Of a stretch of 64,000 nucleotides of DNA, positions 11,231 through 22,521 are shown one piece after another; the stretch's first letter is position 1, and each line of letters begins with the position of its first letter. Origin of the DNA: Aurelia coerulea (Eukaryota > Cnidaria > Scyphozoa > Semaeostomeae > Ulmaridae). Below the pieces are notes generated by a model. The model searched no databases, had not been told where the DNA came from, and saw nothing but the letters and a program-made list of their open reading frames with translations. The translations under genes and the position numbers were made by a program. The stretch spans positions 8,483,501 through 8,547,500 of the forward strand of contig CM076945.1 in assembly GCA_039566865.1 (NCBI GenBank), written 5' to 3'.

Positions 11231-12129
11231 TCTGATAACTTCTTAGACTTATGACTTTTCGTCCCTTGTTTCCCTGCGTTCTTTGATTTGCTGATATCAC
11301 TTGCTTAATAGGGACTCATACCATTACTCTTATAAAGTGGGCCCCCTGTTTCAAAATGGCCTAAACTAGCGGGAGTTCTCGTACACTCAACAAAAGGCTT
11401 TCTTCCAATTTGTTGGTCAAGGTCCAGACCTCGCATTTGTAGATCAGCATTGCATATGAAAGTGTATGAAAGGTAAAAGACCATCTGTAAAAGGAGCAAA
11501 GGAAAACACACGCACTCTTTGTCTCCTAAGCTGTTGCACGTATCAGTTTCACCCATTTCAATTGTTTTTTACTCGTGCCCGACCCCTTGTTCGTGAACAC
11601 GTTCATGTTCATGTTATGGTCTTTGGCTAATCATCAGTGGTACTATACAGCACCTGTTGTTCATGAATACGGCGCAGATAAGACGGGGCAGTTGGTTTTT
11701 TGCAATAATTTCATGCAGGGCTAGCAGATTTTTGTAATGATTTTTCTTCTCCACCGGCCATGTAATATGATAAATTTTGCACTGTCCTTTAGAACGTTCA
11801 ATAAATATCTGTGAGATGTTGCTTTGATGATAAATCGCACTAGTTTCCAAGCTTTCCGTAAATGTCATAATTGAGTCATATTTAGGCTACTTTTCCTCAT
11901 AACTTAGTGATAGCCAACCTGGATTTCCATGTGTAACTATAGAAATATCGTAACTTAATCTAGTTGCTACTGGAGATGTAATAACTTTATTGCAACACTG
12001 ATCAGTGGGTTAGAAATTTTGAAAATAATGTTTTCAATTTTCCTTCTTCTGAAGTTGATTGAGATTTGATCATTCATTGTTTGAGTTTTGTTTTTGCTGT
12101 CAGAATGTACTTAAATCCTGGAAGCTCGT
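11231..12129. other. Golgin-84 intron, no recognised gene
   Basis: Two minus-strand open frames of about 83 codons (11305-11556, 11614-11868) occur here, but neither has a recognisable domain nor splice support. I see nothing else. Confidence 0.4.
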
Positions 12130-12308
12130 CAGGGACGTAAGAAGCATCTCAAACTTGCGGGGGGGGGAGCATGAAACTTCAAGGGCACCCTTTTCATTAA
12201 GCTAAAGAGGCACTTCCTGAAAATAGAAAGGGCACTTCTTTGTTTATTGCAAAATCTTTGGGGGGGGGGCACATGCCCCCAGTGCCCTCCCCGGTTCCTC
12301 CGTCTCTG
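12130..12308. mobile_element. Short MITE with GGGGGGCACATGCCCCC core
   Basis: Imperfect terminal inverted repeats CAGGGACGTAAGAA (left) and CAGAGACGGAGGAA (complement of the right end). The right half carries a long G run followed by CACATGCCCCCAGTGCCC. No coding capacity. Confidence 0.55.
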
Positions 12309-12510
12309 AAGCAGGTTTCGTGTAAGCATTTCCAAAGTCTAGATTATGAATGATACATTTACCACGAAGCTTCAGATGGGAGAGGAAAGGATCGTAGTGT
12401 CCTAACGTTTACCCATTCATTCCTTTGATTTAGTTCTAGAAGTCCCAATGCACATCAGTCCCCCGTTCTGCGTTCCGAGCTGAATTGATTCGAAGTATTC
12501 AAATTCTCCT

Positions 12511-13085
12511 GGGGGGAGGGGGGTACTTCACTATAAATTCATACAGGGGTGTGCGCCGCCAGGATTTCTGTTGTTACCCAATCCCAGAATTTTGGTAGAT
12601 ATTAATACCCTATCCCAGAATATTGGTCAGATATTGATACCCAATCCCAGAATTTTGAAGAGGTAACAAAAACAATTCAACGTTAAAGGGGCATTCAATT
12701 TCAAGGTGAAAGAAAGGATATCCTCTCAGATATGGTCACAAGCAGAATAACTAATAATAATAATAATAATTTCGTTATTTTAGGTTGGCTTCTGGTCTAG
12801 CTGAAGCTAATTAATGCCAACCGAACTTCTTTCTGTTCTGAACTTCAGGTCAAACAAACTTCAGATCTGTTCTGAATCAATGGGAACATTGAACCCACAT
12901 TACCAGAATTTTTAGTATAACAGTCAACCCTAATCCCAGAAAATTCCAAGTGAAAGTATACACCAATCACAGAAATTTTACAGTAAAAATATATCCCAAT
13001 CCCAGAATTTTCAGGACAAAAACTACCAAAAACTGGGGCACATCCCCGTCTGATCCGACCGATAGTGAAGTACCCCCCCCCCGGG
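12511..13085. mobile_element. Poly(G)/poly(C)-ended element with short internal repeats
   Basis: The left end is a G-rich run plus GTACTTCACT and the right end is AGTGAAGTACCCCC-CGGG, its inverse. Inside, a unit close to CAATCCCAGAATTTT recurs at least six times in direct order, three near 12579-12655 and three near 12928-13013. A related end is at 1-200. The structure looks like a non-autonomous element with an internal minisatellite. Confidence 0.65.
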
Positions 13086-13233
13086 AAAATTTTGCCCTGT
13101 CAAAACTCTTATTTGTGGTGCCGGTTTTATGCATATAGGATGTCTGTCAACCTTTTAGACCTCGTAACTGTAAGATAGTTAATGTTCACATGAAATGTCC
13201 TGTTATGTAAAGATTTGAATATGTTTCTTACAG

Positions 13234-13297
13234 CATTCGACTTGGAGTATTTTTGCGAAGATATCCAGTGGCTCGTTTATTCGTCATTGTTTATGTG
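13234..13297 (+). CDS. GOLGA5: Golgin-84 (GOLGA5) exon, juxtamembrane and first half of TM
   Basis: The 64-bp exon follows 'gtttcttacag' and precedes 'gtaggt'. Completing the split Ser codon, it reads SIRLGVFLRRYPVARLFVIV followed by YV. This is the most conserved block of golgin-84: a basic FLRRYP-AR motif directly before the hydrophobic anchor that holds the protein in the Golgi membrane. It ends in phase 0, which matches the last exon at 17339. Confidence 0.92.
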
Positions 13298-13321
13298 GTA
13301 GGTCTTCAATTGTTTCTGTTA

Positions 13322-13831
13322 GCATAGGGCTCAAATCTTTCAAATCTTTAAAAAGGTCGGTGTGAAATTTTATTATTTTTTCTCTCTTTGAATTCGATTG
13401 CTTGAAAGGAACTTATCGTACTTTGCTGTAAATCTGCCGTGGAAATTTTATGAGATCTTCATTTTTTTCAAAATTGCGACAATTTGATAATTTTTGAAAA
13501 AGTAAAGGAAAATTTTGAAAAAATTTAAATCATCGTAAATCCTAAACTAATAGAGGAATCATTACATAACCTTCAAGGAAACCATAGTTTATGGAGGTCT
13601 ACAATATGGTGGCAAGCAGAATTCTGTAGCTTTTCTAGTGTAGGATTTAGGCATTTGATGGCGTCATAGCCTCAAATTTGATAAATGCCCCCATATTGAA
13701 ACTAATCAAGATATCAATAAATTGCCGCAGCAGATTTACAGCAAAAACCCTTAGTTCCTTCCAAGCTATTTATTTCAAAGAAAACGGCAATAGAATTTTA
13801 CACCGACCTTTTTAAAGATTTGAGCCCTGTG
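13322..13831. mobile_element. GCATAGG-ended MITE (9-11 bp target duplication), copy 1
   Basis: Inverted ends GCATAGGGCTCAAATC and its complement, with long inverted arms ('aaaaggtcggtgt-aaatttta'). Flanked by a direct duplication TTGTTTCTGTT (13310-13320 and 13832-13842). The long target duplication fits Mutator-like elements. It begins 24 bp after the golgin-84 exon at 13234-13297, just behind the splice donor. Confidence 0.8.
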
Positions 13832-13972
13832 TTGTTTCTGTTTAAAATGATGATGGACTCATCCCCCCCCCCCTGCACATTCTTCATTTTCATTTTAGAT
13901 TATTTTTACATGACAGCCCCATCAATCGAGAAGACTAATTTGCAGGAGGCTGTGTCAAACTATACAATACTA

Positions 13973-14551
13973 CCGGGTGTGCCAAAATAAACTATGCACG
14001 TTTGACAGGCCACAATAAATCGTACACTGGACCGATTTTGAAGATTCAGGACTTAATCTTTATCAAAAAGCCTGAATTAGATTCTAGGATTTTTTTCAAT
14101 TTTTTCTATTTTCGGCTTTTAGAACCAGACGCAAGTTTCTTAAAATGTTCGTTCTCGAAAACACTGCATATGATCAAAAACGTTGATCAAATTTTCTAAA
14201 GAATCGACATAAATCTAGGTGATTTGGGATCAAGAAATCAATTAATTAATCGATACAATTAATCGATTTCTAAATCCCAAATAACCACGAAAAGGTTTTC
14301 CTTTTGCCCATTTATGTAGATTCACTAGAAAATTTGATGGACGTTTTTGATCGTATGCAGTGTTTTCGAGAACGAACATTTTAAGAAACTTGCGTCTGGT
14401 TCTAAAAACTGAAAATAGAACAATTTGCAAAAAATCCTAGAATCTAATTCAGGCTTTCTGCTAAAGATTAAGTCATGAATCTTCAAAATCGGTCCAGTGT
14501 ACAATTTATTTTGGCCTGCCAAACGTGCATAGTTTATTTTGGCGCACCCGT
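13973..14551. mobile_element. CCGGGTGTGCC TIR element, complete palindrome
   Basis: Ends are CCGGGTGTGCCAAAATAAAC and its near-perfect complement, with TA outside. The arms extend almost to the centre near 14262, so the whole element is a foldback. Paired open frames on both strands (14002-14199 +, 14325-14522 -) encode the same peptide, as expected of a palindrome. A half copy is at 7860-8168. Confidence 0.85.
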
Positions 14552-14617
14552 TATAGCTAAAAAAAATTACTACATAACACGCCTATGTTAACAGTATAAG
14601 ATGAAAAATGAATGGAG

Positions 14618-14830
14618 TTAGGCTGAGAAAAGCAAATTACTCTTAAGCCTACCTTTAAAAATGCTAAGGGATGGTGCTTGTTTGACATCCAAAGGCAATT
14701 TATTCCAAGTCTTTGCACCCCAAAAAGATGCAGCGTTGTGCCTACTGCAAGTGTTCTCGTTTAATCGACTCAAGATCGGGCTGTCCCGGCAAAGCGGGCT
14801 GAGAAATTTGCAACGCCTGCGCGTGATGAA
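14618..14830 (-). pseudogene. LINE 3' coding remnant (RT C-terminus)
   Basis: The minus strand reads CSRHNAASFWGAKTWNKLPL then DVKQAPSLSIFKGRLKSNLL up to a stop at 14618. The 'GAK-WN-LP...AP-L-IFK--LK' block marks the C-terminal end of many CR1/Jockey-like LINE polyproteins and recurs at 15516-15618, 16929-17300, 39760-39888 and 62450-62640. Only the tail is present, so this is a 5'-truncated dead copy. Confidence 0.65.
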
Positions 14831-15509
14831 CAGATGTTTATATCATGGCATCACATATTTTATGTTTTATAGCCAGGACTGGGATTCTTCATGTAATCGT
14901 TCAGATAATTGCAGACCTGTTTTGCGACCCATCCCATAACCGGGTTAGCCCGTGCCATGGAATTACAGGGCCTAAGGCCGTTTCTACAACATGCACTCAC
15001 TGTTAGAAAAGAACTTAGGTAAAGAAGTTCGGGCCATGTGTAGCCAAGGGAAAGCGAAAGGCAAATGCAAGTTAGAGCAGAGCTTTCACCGACTGGAGCA
15101 TAATGCGTCATTCACTTGACAGTTTTATTGAAAATTTGCTGTTAAATTCTTGCACAGAACCACAGTGGGATTAACTCTCTTTTCGGATTGGACCCCTCGC
15201 AATAAAGAAATGAACAAACAAAGGCACTTCGCATGCGATAAGAAAGAAATTCACGAACGTGGCTGAAGATTCTGTCTTGTTGGTTATTCTCTTTGTAGAT
15301 TTATTTAGGCCGCATAGTAAGTTTAGGGAATCCTACTAGTCTTATCATGTGTTTGAGTTTATCAGCCTGTTTAAAGTTTTGCTTTTGTTTCTTTGCGAAC
15401 TGTGTCTGACTGGCCTTGAACACAACTTCGAATTCACTTTGATAAATCCATGTTTGCTTGTTTTACCGCGAATTCTGTGATCAGTAAATTTTATCTATAT
15501 CTTCAATAT

Positions 15510-15960
15510 AGTCTAAAATCAATTCGATATCTTGGTGCTAAAGTTTGGAATTCATTGCCTGTTGAGTTTCGAAATGCTCCATCGAAAATATCCTTCAAAA
15601 AGCAACTGAAAATTTACTGATTGAACAAGGTCAATCAATAATTCTAAACTATTTTTGATACTTTCACAATTTCTATTTTGTTGTATGAAAATCAAATCAA
15701 TTTCTTGGAATCTTTTAAATCCAATCCAAATCATTTAAAAATATCGTAGGATAGAGGGGGGGGCTCTCTCCTCGATTAGTTTACCTATTGGGAGAGCTCC
15801 TCCTTTAAGTAATTCCCTCCATACAATTTATCTCGTTTCTCTGTATTTGTACATTGCATTAATTTTCCGTATCAATGCATTAATTCAATTAATTCTCTGT
15901 AATTTCGTCTTATTTCCTTGTCGTTTAGTTATTTGTTGGTAAAGTAAATTTAATAAATTG
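15510..15960 (+). pseudogene. LINE 3' coding remnant plus 3' UTR
   Basis: The frame from about 15516 reads LKSIRYLGAKVWNSLPVEFR then NAPSKISFKKQLKIY and a stop near 15618. This is the same LINE C-terminal block as at 14618-14830. The following AT-rich sequence to about 15960 is probably its 3' UTR. The RT domain is absent. Confidence 0.55.
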
Positions 15961-16285
15961 TGTGTAGTGGATTTAAAATATATATGAATTGAACTGAACT
16001 GATCAAGGTGAATTAAGGTGTTTTTCTTGTGCGGCAAGAGATAGACAAATGTGGGCAAAGCCTCGGCCAAATAACTCATTCGCTCTCGATCCTTTCATGC
16101 CTTTCATCCCTGGAAGCATGTCTCATCTAATACTGTGACTATCGTGAAATGAAATTCCCTGCTTGTTCTAATGTGAATGCACAAAATATGTTCAGAAATT
16201 AACATCCAAATCTGTCAGCGCACAAATGAAGTTTAGACCAACTGACCATTTCATTCATATCTTCCATTATTTGTGCAAAAGTACC

Positions 16286-16630
16286 TCAGAGTTTCAATTT
16301 TTGTGAAATACAGTAACACGCAAAGTTTCCTAAATCTACTTTTTTAATGGGTCTTGGGCAACAGGCGTGCGTTGTGGACGTCTGATTTGTTTTTTTTTTG
16401 TGGATTACATGGACAATATGGTCGTATCCGGAGCAGTCCATGACATGCTGCCGACTTGGGCACTTGAGCGACATCATAAAATAGTTTTCGTGCAGCATGA
16501 AATAGGCCACCTTTTTTGATAGGGCTGCAATGCATGCCGATTTCCCAAGGACCTTTACGGGTTTGAGTATCTGACGTATCTGAAGGTGAGGAGTATTGTA
16601 TGGTTTTGGCAAGAATTCTTTTGCTTTCAA
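16286..16630 (-). other. Uncharacterised 114-codon open frame in golgin-84 intron
   Basis: The predicted protein starts MKAKEFLPKPYNTPHLQIRQ and has several Cys/His residues in its C-terminal half. I do not recognise it, and no splice or promoter signals support it. Chance or a transposon remnant is most likely. Confidence 0.15.
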
Positions 16631-16764
16631 GAAAAATACCGAAAAAAACCCGAAAAACCTAACTGTTTTTGAAAATATCGCACTTTTTTGCTGAAGTGAT
16701 AAATCCTTCGTCTGTAGCGATGCCCAATAAAGTGGTTCTTGGTCATGTTAGTATTTTAATATCA

Positions 16765-17300
16765 TATTTCATTCTTTTAAGGAGGGTTGCCCTTCAGCAG
16801 AAGCTGTTTTTCAAGGGGCCCTCAATAAAAACTTAATTACAATATACAGCTAAAAAAACCTATCACTAAAAAACCATAACTTTAAAACCCTATTTACAAT
16901 TATGCAATATTTACAATTGAAAGAAAAATTATCCCTTTCTTGACTTTTTAAAACCACTCAGGGAGGATGCCGTCTTAGATTCAGCTGGGAGGCTATTCCA
17001 TAGTTTAGCTCCCCGGAAAGAAAAGCATTTTTGCCCATTTGTTGACTTTTTCTTTGGCAACCTTAAATCAGTTTCAGTATTCCTGAGACTGCGGGAGGAA
17101 CTTGTTGAGTTTTTGATAAAAAGGTTACACAGGTATTGTGGAGCCAAATCATTGAGCGACTTGAAGACCATCATTTTAGACTCAACATCAATGAGTGTTA
17201 CGATAGTCTTCCAGCCCAACTCCTCGATAAGTTGTCTGCTTGGGGTATCAAAGCTGCTATTTGTAATTATTCTAGCAGCACGATTTTGAAGCTTTTGCAA
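16765..17300 (-). pseudogene. 5'-truncated LINE tail (RT C-terminus and 3' UTR)
   Basis: The open frame 16929-17300 encodes MQKLQNRAARIITNSSFDTP then RQLIEELGWKTI, SLRNTETDLRLPKKKSTNGQ and FSFRGAKLWNSLPAESKTAS. This is the classic end of CR1/Jockey-like LINE ORF2 (the 'LQNRAARII' and 'GAKLWNSLP' motifs). The 3' UTR continues to about 16765 and carries GGGCAACCCTCCTTAAAA, which recurs in the same orientation at 40263-40308. It ends 38 bp before the last golgin-84 exon, on the opposite strand. Confidence 0.75.
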
Positions 17301-17338
17301 CTGGTTTATGTCTCATTATATCCTCTTCTTTATTTCAG

Positions 17339-17431
17339 TTCCTGTTACATCTGTGGGTAACCATAGTCCTTTTAACTTACCAACCAGAGATTCATTCGAA
17401 GAACTCAAAATTACCTGGCAGTACCAGTTGA
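17339..17431 (+). CDS. GOLGA5: Golgin-84 (GOLGA5) last exon, membrane anchor and C-terminus
   Basis: The exon starts after 'ctttatttcag' in phase 0 and runs 30 codons to TGA at 17429-17431. It reads FLLHLWVTIVLLTYQPEIHS then KNSKLPGSTS. Known golgin-84 proteins continue the membrane anchor with LLHLWVM-VL-TY-PE-H, so this completes the transmembrane segment begun in 13234-13297. It leaves only a short tail of roughly 14-18 residues on the far side. The next 3 kb holds no further golgin exon, so this is the 3' end of the gene. The poly(A) site was not placed. Confidence 0.92.
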   Translation, partial: FLLHLWVTIVLLTYQPEIHSKNSKLPGSTS

Positions 17432-19879
17432 GTAATGACTCTCAATTGTAAAATTTCACGTTATTGATTGAATGCATGTTGAATGAAAATCCCGTAAAAA
17501 TATCAAATGCTCGTTGTTTGCCAAAATTCAGAATGCGTTCACACGAACCAACACAATTTGAAAACGTCAACAAATCTGATGGCTGTAATCTCTTTGCAAT
17601 CTCTTTGCAATCTCTGCGACAACGAGGCTGGATTTTGAAGGCGTAGGAATTTCTAACATTAAAGTAAGGTATGAATATACTCTTTTTTATAAGAATACTA
17701 TAGATTTTTTCCAGCCTCGATATTTTCAAGAAATTTTCGTTTTGAGCCTGACTATATTCTTAAAGTGTTCTCACTTTTTTCAAATCTGATATGGTTCCAT
17801 ATTATGAACATCGCAAGACAGGCAACTGCTGAAAAATGAGACAATAATATTCTTAAAAATTGGATGATTCTGAGCCTGAATGTTCTTATAAACATCATTC
17901 TTATAAGAAAAGAATGTAATAGACCTATTCGTTATTCTGAAAGCAATCAGAATCGAACGATATTTTGCTACATTTTGTAGAATTTTCGAATGTGTACAAT
18001 AGTGATAGAAGCTCTAACGCCACTCGATCGAACCTCGCGCATCAAAATGTATAAAGTAACACTCGACCCAGGCTCTTTTGTAGAATAGCTTAAATTGCTA
18101 AAAGGTATATTGCACTGCAAACAGAGTTTAATGTTGTGTTGTACAAGGAATTTATCTGTGCCAAAAGAATCAATCAGCTTAACTTCGAGTCGCTTACACG
18201 ATGCTGTTTTCAAATTATGCCATTTAGAGTTGCGCTTTCAAATTCTGTCTGTATTTTTGGCCTATCAGTGATAGTTTTGTCCAATCTTTACAAAATTGTA
18301 TAGGCAACGTGTGAACGTAGTCTCAGATTCATGAATTACGCACCAATTTGCGGGGATGGAGCATTGAAGGGCCAACCCAGGACTTAAGGACATGTTGCCC
18401 CATCAATTTATTCTCCATTCCACCCCATAGCAAAGTACTTTATCTATTCAGATTGGTGCGTTCTGAGAACGAATTTTCAGCAAACAGTGAGTAAGGTTTT
18501 TTAGTCAACCAACGGTAGAACCCTTGATAATGGAAACGAAACGTACTGTGGCGGAGTAAGCTCGCTAATTCAAGTAGCACAGACAAAAAGCAATTGTTCC
18601 CGTTACAGGCGCACTGTCGTGGCGCTGATTGGGTACTTGTTGAGGATACCGAGAACTGCCCCTTTTGTCTGAGCCTTTTGTTATGCTGGTAAAGTTCAAA
18701 GCAGATCAACAGCTGGGAAACCTATTACCATGCGCGAGAATCTCTTTGTCTCTTGGCTAATTCTTGTTTGGATTGTGGCCGGATTATCCGCCCACATCCT
18801 TTCCACAAAACCAAACATGCTTTCTGCGCATGATCACAGGTTTCCTTTTTGGGGGATGACCGTTGCTTTGAACTTTGACGATTCGTATCCCCAACAAGTA
18901 CGCAAAACGATCAAAAGGAAAAGAATTAGGCAAGCTTCAGTATATTCGCTGTACGGTGAAATTCATGAAAATGATAGCGATCTGACTCCCTTTTATTCTC
19001 TGGCATAAAGGCTTGGTAATTATTCTTTTGAAGTGATTTCAACATCACAACTAGTTAATCATAGCAACGACAGTGTGCCTTTAATATCCACTGTTTAGAC
19101 CATTTTGAATACGATTCAGCCGCTGGTAAGTATTATTGGTATCAGATGCTTTTCTTGCTCAGATAGCATTCAAATATTATCTTATCTGCCGAACTGTGGT
19201 AGGAAACTGTTTTGCAGGAAAATATTTATAAACATATTTGAACAGATCTTAAGATAAAAAATCTGATTATTTTGCTTACTCTCAGCCGAGCGAACTCGTC
19301 AATAGCCAGCACTTGATTCTCCATTAACAAGGGGAGTAATGGAAAATAGAATAATTTATGTAAAATATGTTTACACTTGTAAATTTTCAGAGTCATATTT
19401 ACTTGAATAAAACTTGCGTTTACAATTTCTCCTTGTTGCTGCCAGAAAAAATAAACGGACTGATGACATTCGTCTAAGTTTTGCGCCATTGAATTGTTAT
19501 TTACTGCAATAGTTATTCCGCTAAAACTTCGTTGAGTGGGAATGGGTATTGTTGGGGGGGGGGGGTAGCGTTGGGGAAAGGAGCGAAAACAAGGACTCAT
19601 GTAATAAGATTGGTGCGTTTGATTTAAGATTTCTATGATAAACGCGATGCTACGCTTGTTGTTTAAATCGAACATGTTTAAACCCTTTGTTGAAACAGGG
19701 CCATGTTTTACAAGTTTGATATTTCTAGCAATTTCTTTTCTCGCCTTTTCATTCCCAAAAACTGGACAAAAACATCGACTTTTACGTATCTAAATTCTGC
19801 AGTCGGCAGTTTTGCAGGCATATTCCACGTATTAAGCTGTGCAAAACTCAAAGTTGAACTGAGGTATTTAGAGCGATAT
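17432..19879. other. Intergenic region downstream of golgin-84
   Basis: A block near 17847-17915 ('gagcctgaatgttcttataa' and neighbours) recurs inverted at about 29152-29250. About 18895-19090 is related to about 44300-44600 (both contain 'agccaagcttca' or 'ggcaagcttca' and later 'gacagtgtgcctttaata'). A G run lies at 19553-19565. Open frames at 18440-18709, 18730-19008 and 19226-19675 show no known domain. Confidence 0.4.
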
Positions 19880-20180
19880 TGTCTAAACATATTTTGAGCA
19901 TGAGGGAACATATTTCGGGGCACCAAAAGTGTGTTCCAAAAAATTTCCAACGTTTGACCAAACATTTAACAGACCGTTGCGCATTCGAATGCGAAGGTGC
20001 TGTTTGCATTGCAACTCTGGATCGCATGCGAGTTTCGAACTCTGATTCGATTTCGAAACCCCCATGCGAGACCGAGATGCAACGCGAACAGCGCCTCCGC
20101 ATATGTCTGCGGAATTGTGTATTCCTTTATTCCTTCTTTCAAAGTTTGGTTGCGAACAAGGAGAATGGGTTGAAGCCTTA
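19880..20180. repeat. Imperfect palindrome, probable foldback element
   Basis: Inverted blocks such as 'tgcgagtttcgaa-tctgat' against 'atcgatttcgaaacccccatgcga' and 'aagtttggttgcg' against 'cgtttgacca' give overlapping open frames of similar composition on both strands. A part ('gagtttcgaa-tc-gattc') recurs at 54969-55035. Ends and target duplication are not clear. Confidence 0.4.
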
Positions 20181-20889
20181 CGGCTATGAGCTCCAGGCAT
20201 TAGTGCCACAGTTGTGCTTGATCACCACAGTTTGTATGCTACTGTGGAAGATAGCGAAAGGGATAAACGAATGATATACATTTTTCCTCCGCAGAAGCAT
20301 ACCATCTGAAGCTAAAGCACAACTGCAGAGTCCAACTACCCATTCTCCAGTGTGCCAAAAAATTTATATCGAGGATTTGGCAAAAACCTGCTAATCAATT
20401 TATTTTGGAGCGAAACAGCGAAGATAGTGCGCCTATTTGCAGGAAATCAACCAAGTGGAGGGGGGGGGGGGAGGGGGGGATATCAGTATACAAAATAAAG
20501 AAAGTCTTGTTGGTTTGCTAATTTTGAGACTACTTAATTCTCGAACTATTTCAAGCTACATGCTACACGCTACCTTTAAAGTTAAATACAAGCAAAAACG
20601 TAGTCTAATTACTAGGAATGTCTTTTCAAATCGCTTATGTCTCTTCATAACAGTTCAGGCACATTTAAACACACAACACTGGTGAAAATCTGGCAACTGG
20701 CGGTTTTTATAACGTTCAAAATGATGCACGAACTAGGAGTTATATCTTACTATTGTTAAAAATATCGCCAGTCACCAGAAGCATTACAAGCAACTTGTCT
20801 TCACAGAACAGTCAATGAATCATGGAGAGAAAGATTTCATTTCTTTTTCATTTTTATTTGGATACATGGTAATCAATCAGTAACATATC

Positions 20890-21590
20890 CACTTCTTCGT
20901 TTGGATGTTGGATTTCGCATCCGATCCGATCTCCGATCGCTCTCCAATTTCAACCTACACTTTCAACAGGTTCGGAAAGATAAATCCCGAACTGTTTCAC
21001 TATGACTGACTATGGTATCTTTATTTTATGAGCATACCTAAAAAAGGAGGTTCGGACGAATAGAAATCTAGACACAGCGCTTGTGAGGTTAGCCTACGAG
21101 TAGACCAATTATTCTAAATATTAAAGCGAGGAATAAAGGGTCTACGAAATAAAGAGATAAAGCTTGCTACGGCTGCCCAATTACTTATGTTAATCCTCTA
21201 TTCAAATAATGTGTGAAACCCGTCTAAACAAAGGCTGCATAAATTAAGTTCTAGAAATCTGGAACTGCAATAGCAAGCTTTCGCTCATTAATTCGTAGAC
21301 CCTTTCTCCAGTTGGATAATAGGTCTACTAGTAGGCTATTGTGAGGTCCACTGAACAATAGTAGCGAGCTGGTTTGCGTTGCCCGATGCATCATTCTGAT
21401 TGGCTCCTCCTGTACAGGACTTTTATGTTCGGAATCGGAATTCAGATGAAATACAAAGCTTCCGAAAGTGTCAAATTCGGATGCAAGCGTTCAGATGCGA
21501 TTTCCAGACGTTCATTTCCGAACGGTGGGCAATGGATTAGGATGCGAAATCCAAAATCCGAAGGAGATGGAACGCCGTCCAAAAAACCTG
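20890..21590. mobile_element. Outer TIR element with nested foldback (21091-21343)
   Basis: Outer inverted sequences 'gttggatttcgcatccgatc' (about 20907) and 'ggatgcgaaatccaaaatcc' (about 21539) bracket an inner inverted repeat. The inner repeat runs from 'gcctacgagtagacc-attatt' to 'aataggtctactagtaggc', with a shared 'gggtctacgaa' and its inverse. The outer element's arms are interrupted by the inner one, so this looks like an element within an element. No coding sequence. Confidence 0.5.
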
Positions 21591-21940
21591 GTATAAACCA
21601 CCAAGATGCATACGTATCTAGTTTTAATAATCTAACAATCTAGCATTTTAGTTTGCATATATTAATCATTTTAGGCATCGCCGGCATTCGATTTGTTCTT
21701 GTCTTTTAGCGGAATTTGTCCCTTGAAGGTGTAGGGGATTAGGTGTTGGGCTGCTAAGGAACGAAGAAAATCTCCGTGGCACGATATTTGTTTATCAGAA
21801 CATTGAAGTATTTAAAGGTCATATTTTTATCATTCTCGTTATTCAGAAAAAATCTTCCTCGCTTTCAGTGGATATTGAGACGACCTTGCGAACCTTAGCA
21901 GGCTCCCGGTACGTTAGGCCGAAGTGTTCTAGACCTTGTA

Positions 21941-22510
21941 ACAAGGACAGATTTTGTAAGACAATAGCACGAGTTGCTGGTGATTGACACCTCAATTCAA
22001 AGCGATTAGCGACTGGAGACAAAGAAATTCTCTCAACCGGTAATTCAAATCAAGCAAAGCCGCAAAAGTTTCTCTGAAATCCAGGTAGCTAGCTCGCTCG
22101 TTGAGCATTCCAGAAATTGTTTTGAAGAGCAAACATGAGCATTGATCGACAGAAGAAGGATATATCTACACATCTGCCTCGGGCATCTCATTTGTTTGGT
22201 TCAAAAGCCGATTGGGAGGCGATTCAATTCTCTTATTTTTTGGGTGTAATTAAAAGAATTGCTGCTCAGCTTCTGAAGCAAAGAATTGAAATGCCCGCGG
22301 TAGATGTGTAGATATATCCTTCTTCTCTCGATATATGCTCATGTTTGCTCTTGAGAACAATTTCTGTTATGCACAACAAGTGCGCTAGCTACCTGGGTTT
22401 TAGATAAACCTTCGCGGCTTTCTTTATTTTGAATTATTGGTTAAGGGAATTTCCTTTGTTGGCAATCGCTAATCGCTTTGAATTATATTGTGTTACAAAT
22501 CTGCCCTTGT
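21941..22510. mobile_element. Long-palindrome foldback MITE (ACAAGGRCAG family), copy 2
   Basis: Starts ACAAGGACAGATTTTGTAAG and ends in the inverse complement. It is flanked by an exact 11-bp direct duplication TAGACCTTGTA (21930-21940 and 22511-22521). The arms cover most of the length. The clean target duplication fixes the element's ends for the whole family. Confidence 0.85.
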
Positions 22511-22521
22511 TAGACCTTGTA

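Noticed and set aside
13897..13910. Alternative last golgin-84 exon after 'ttcattttag'
   Set aside because: It would add only four residues before a stop and lacks the conserved LLHLW segment, which is present at 17339-17431.
14002..14522. Two open frames on opposite strands encoding similar peptides
   Set aside because: They are the two arms of one palindromic MITE, not genes.
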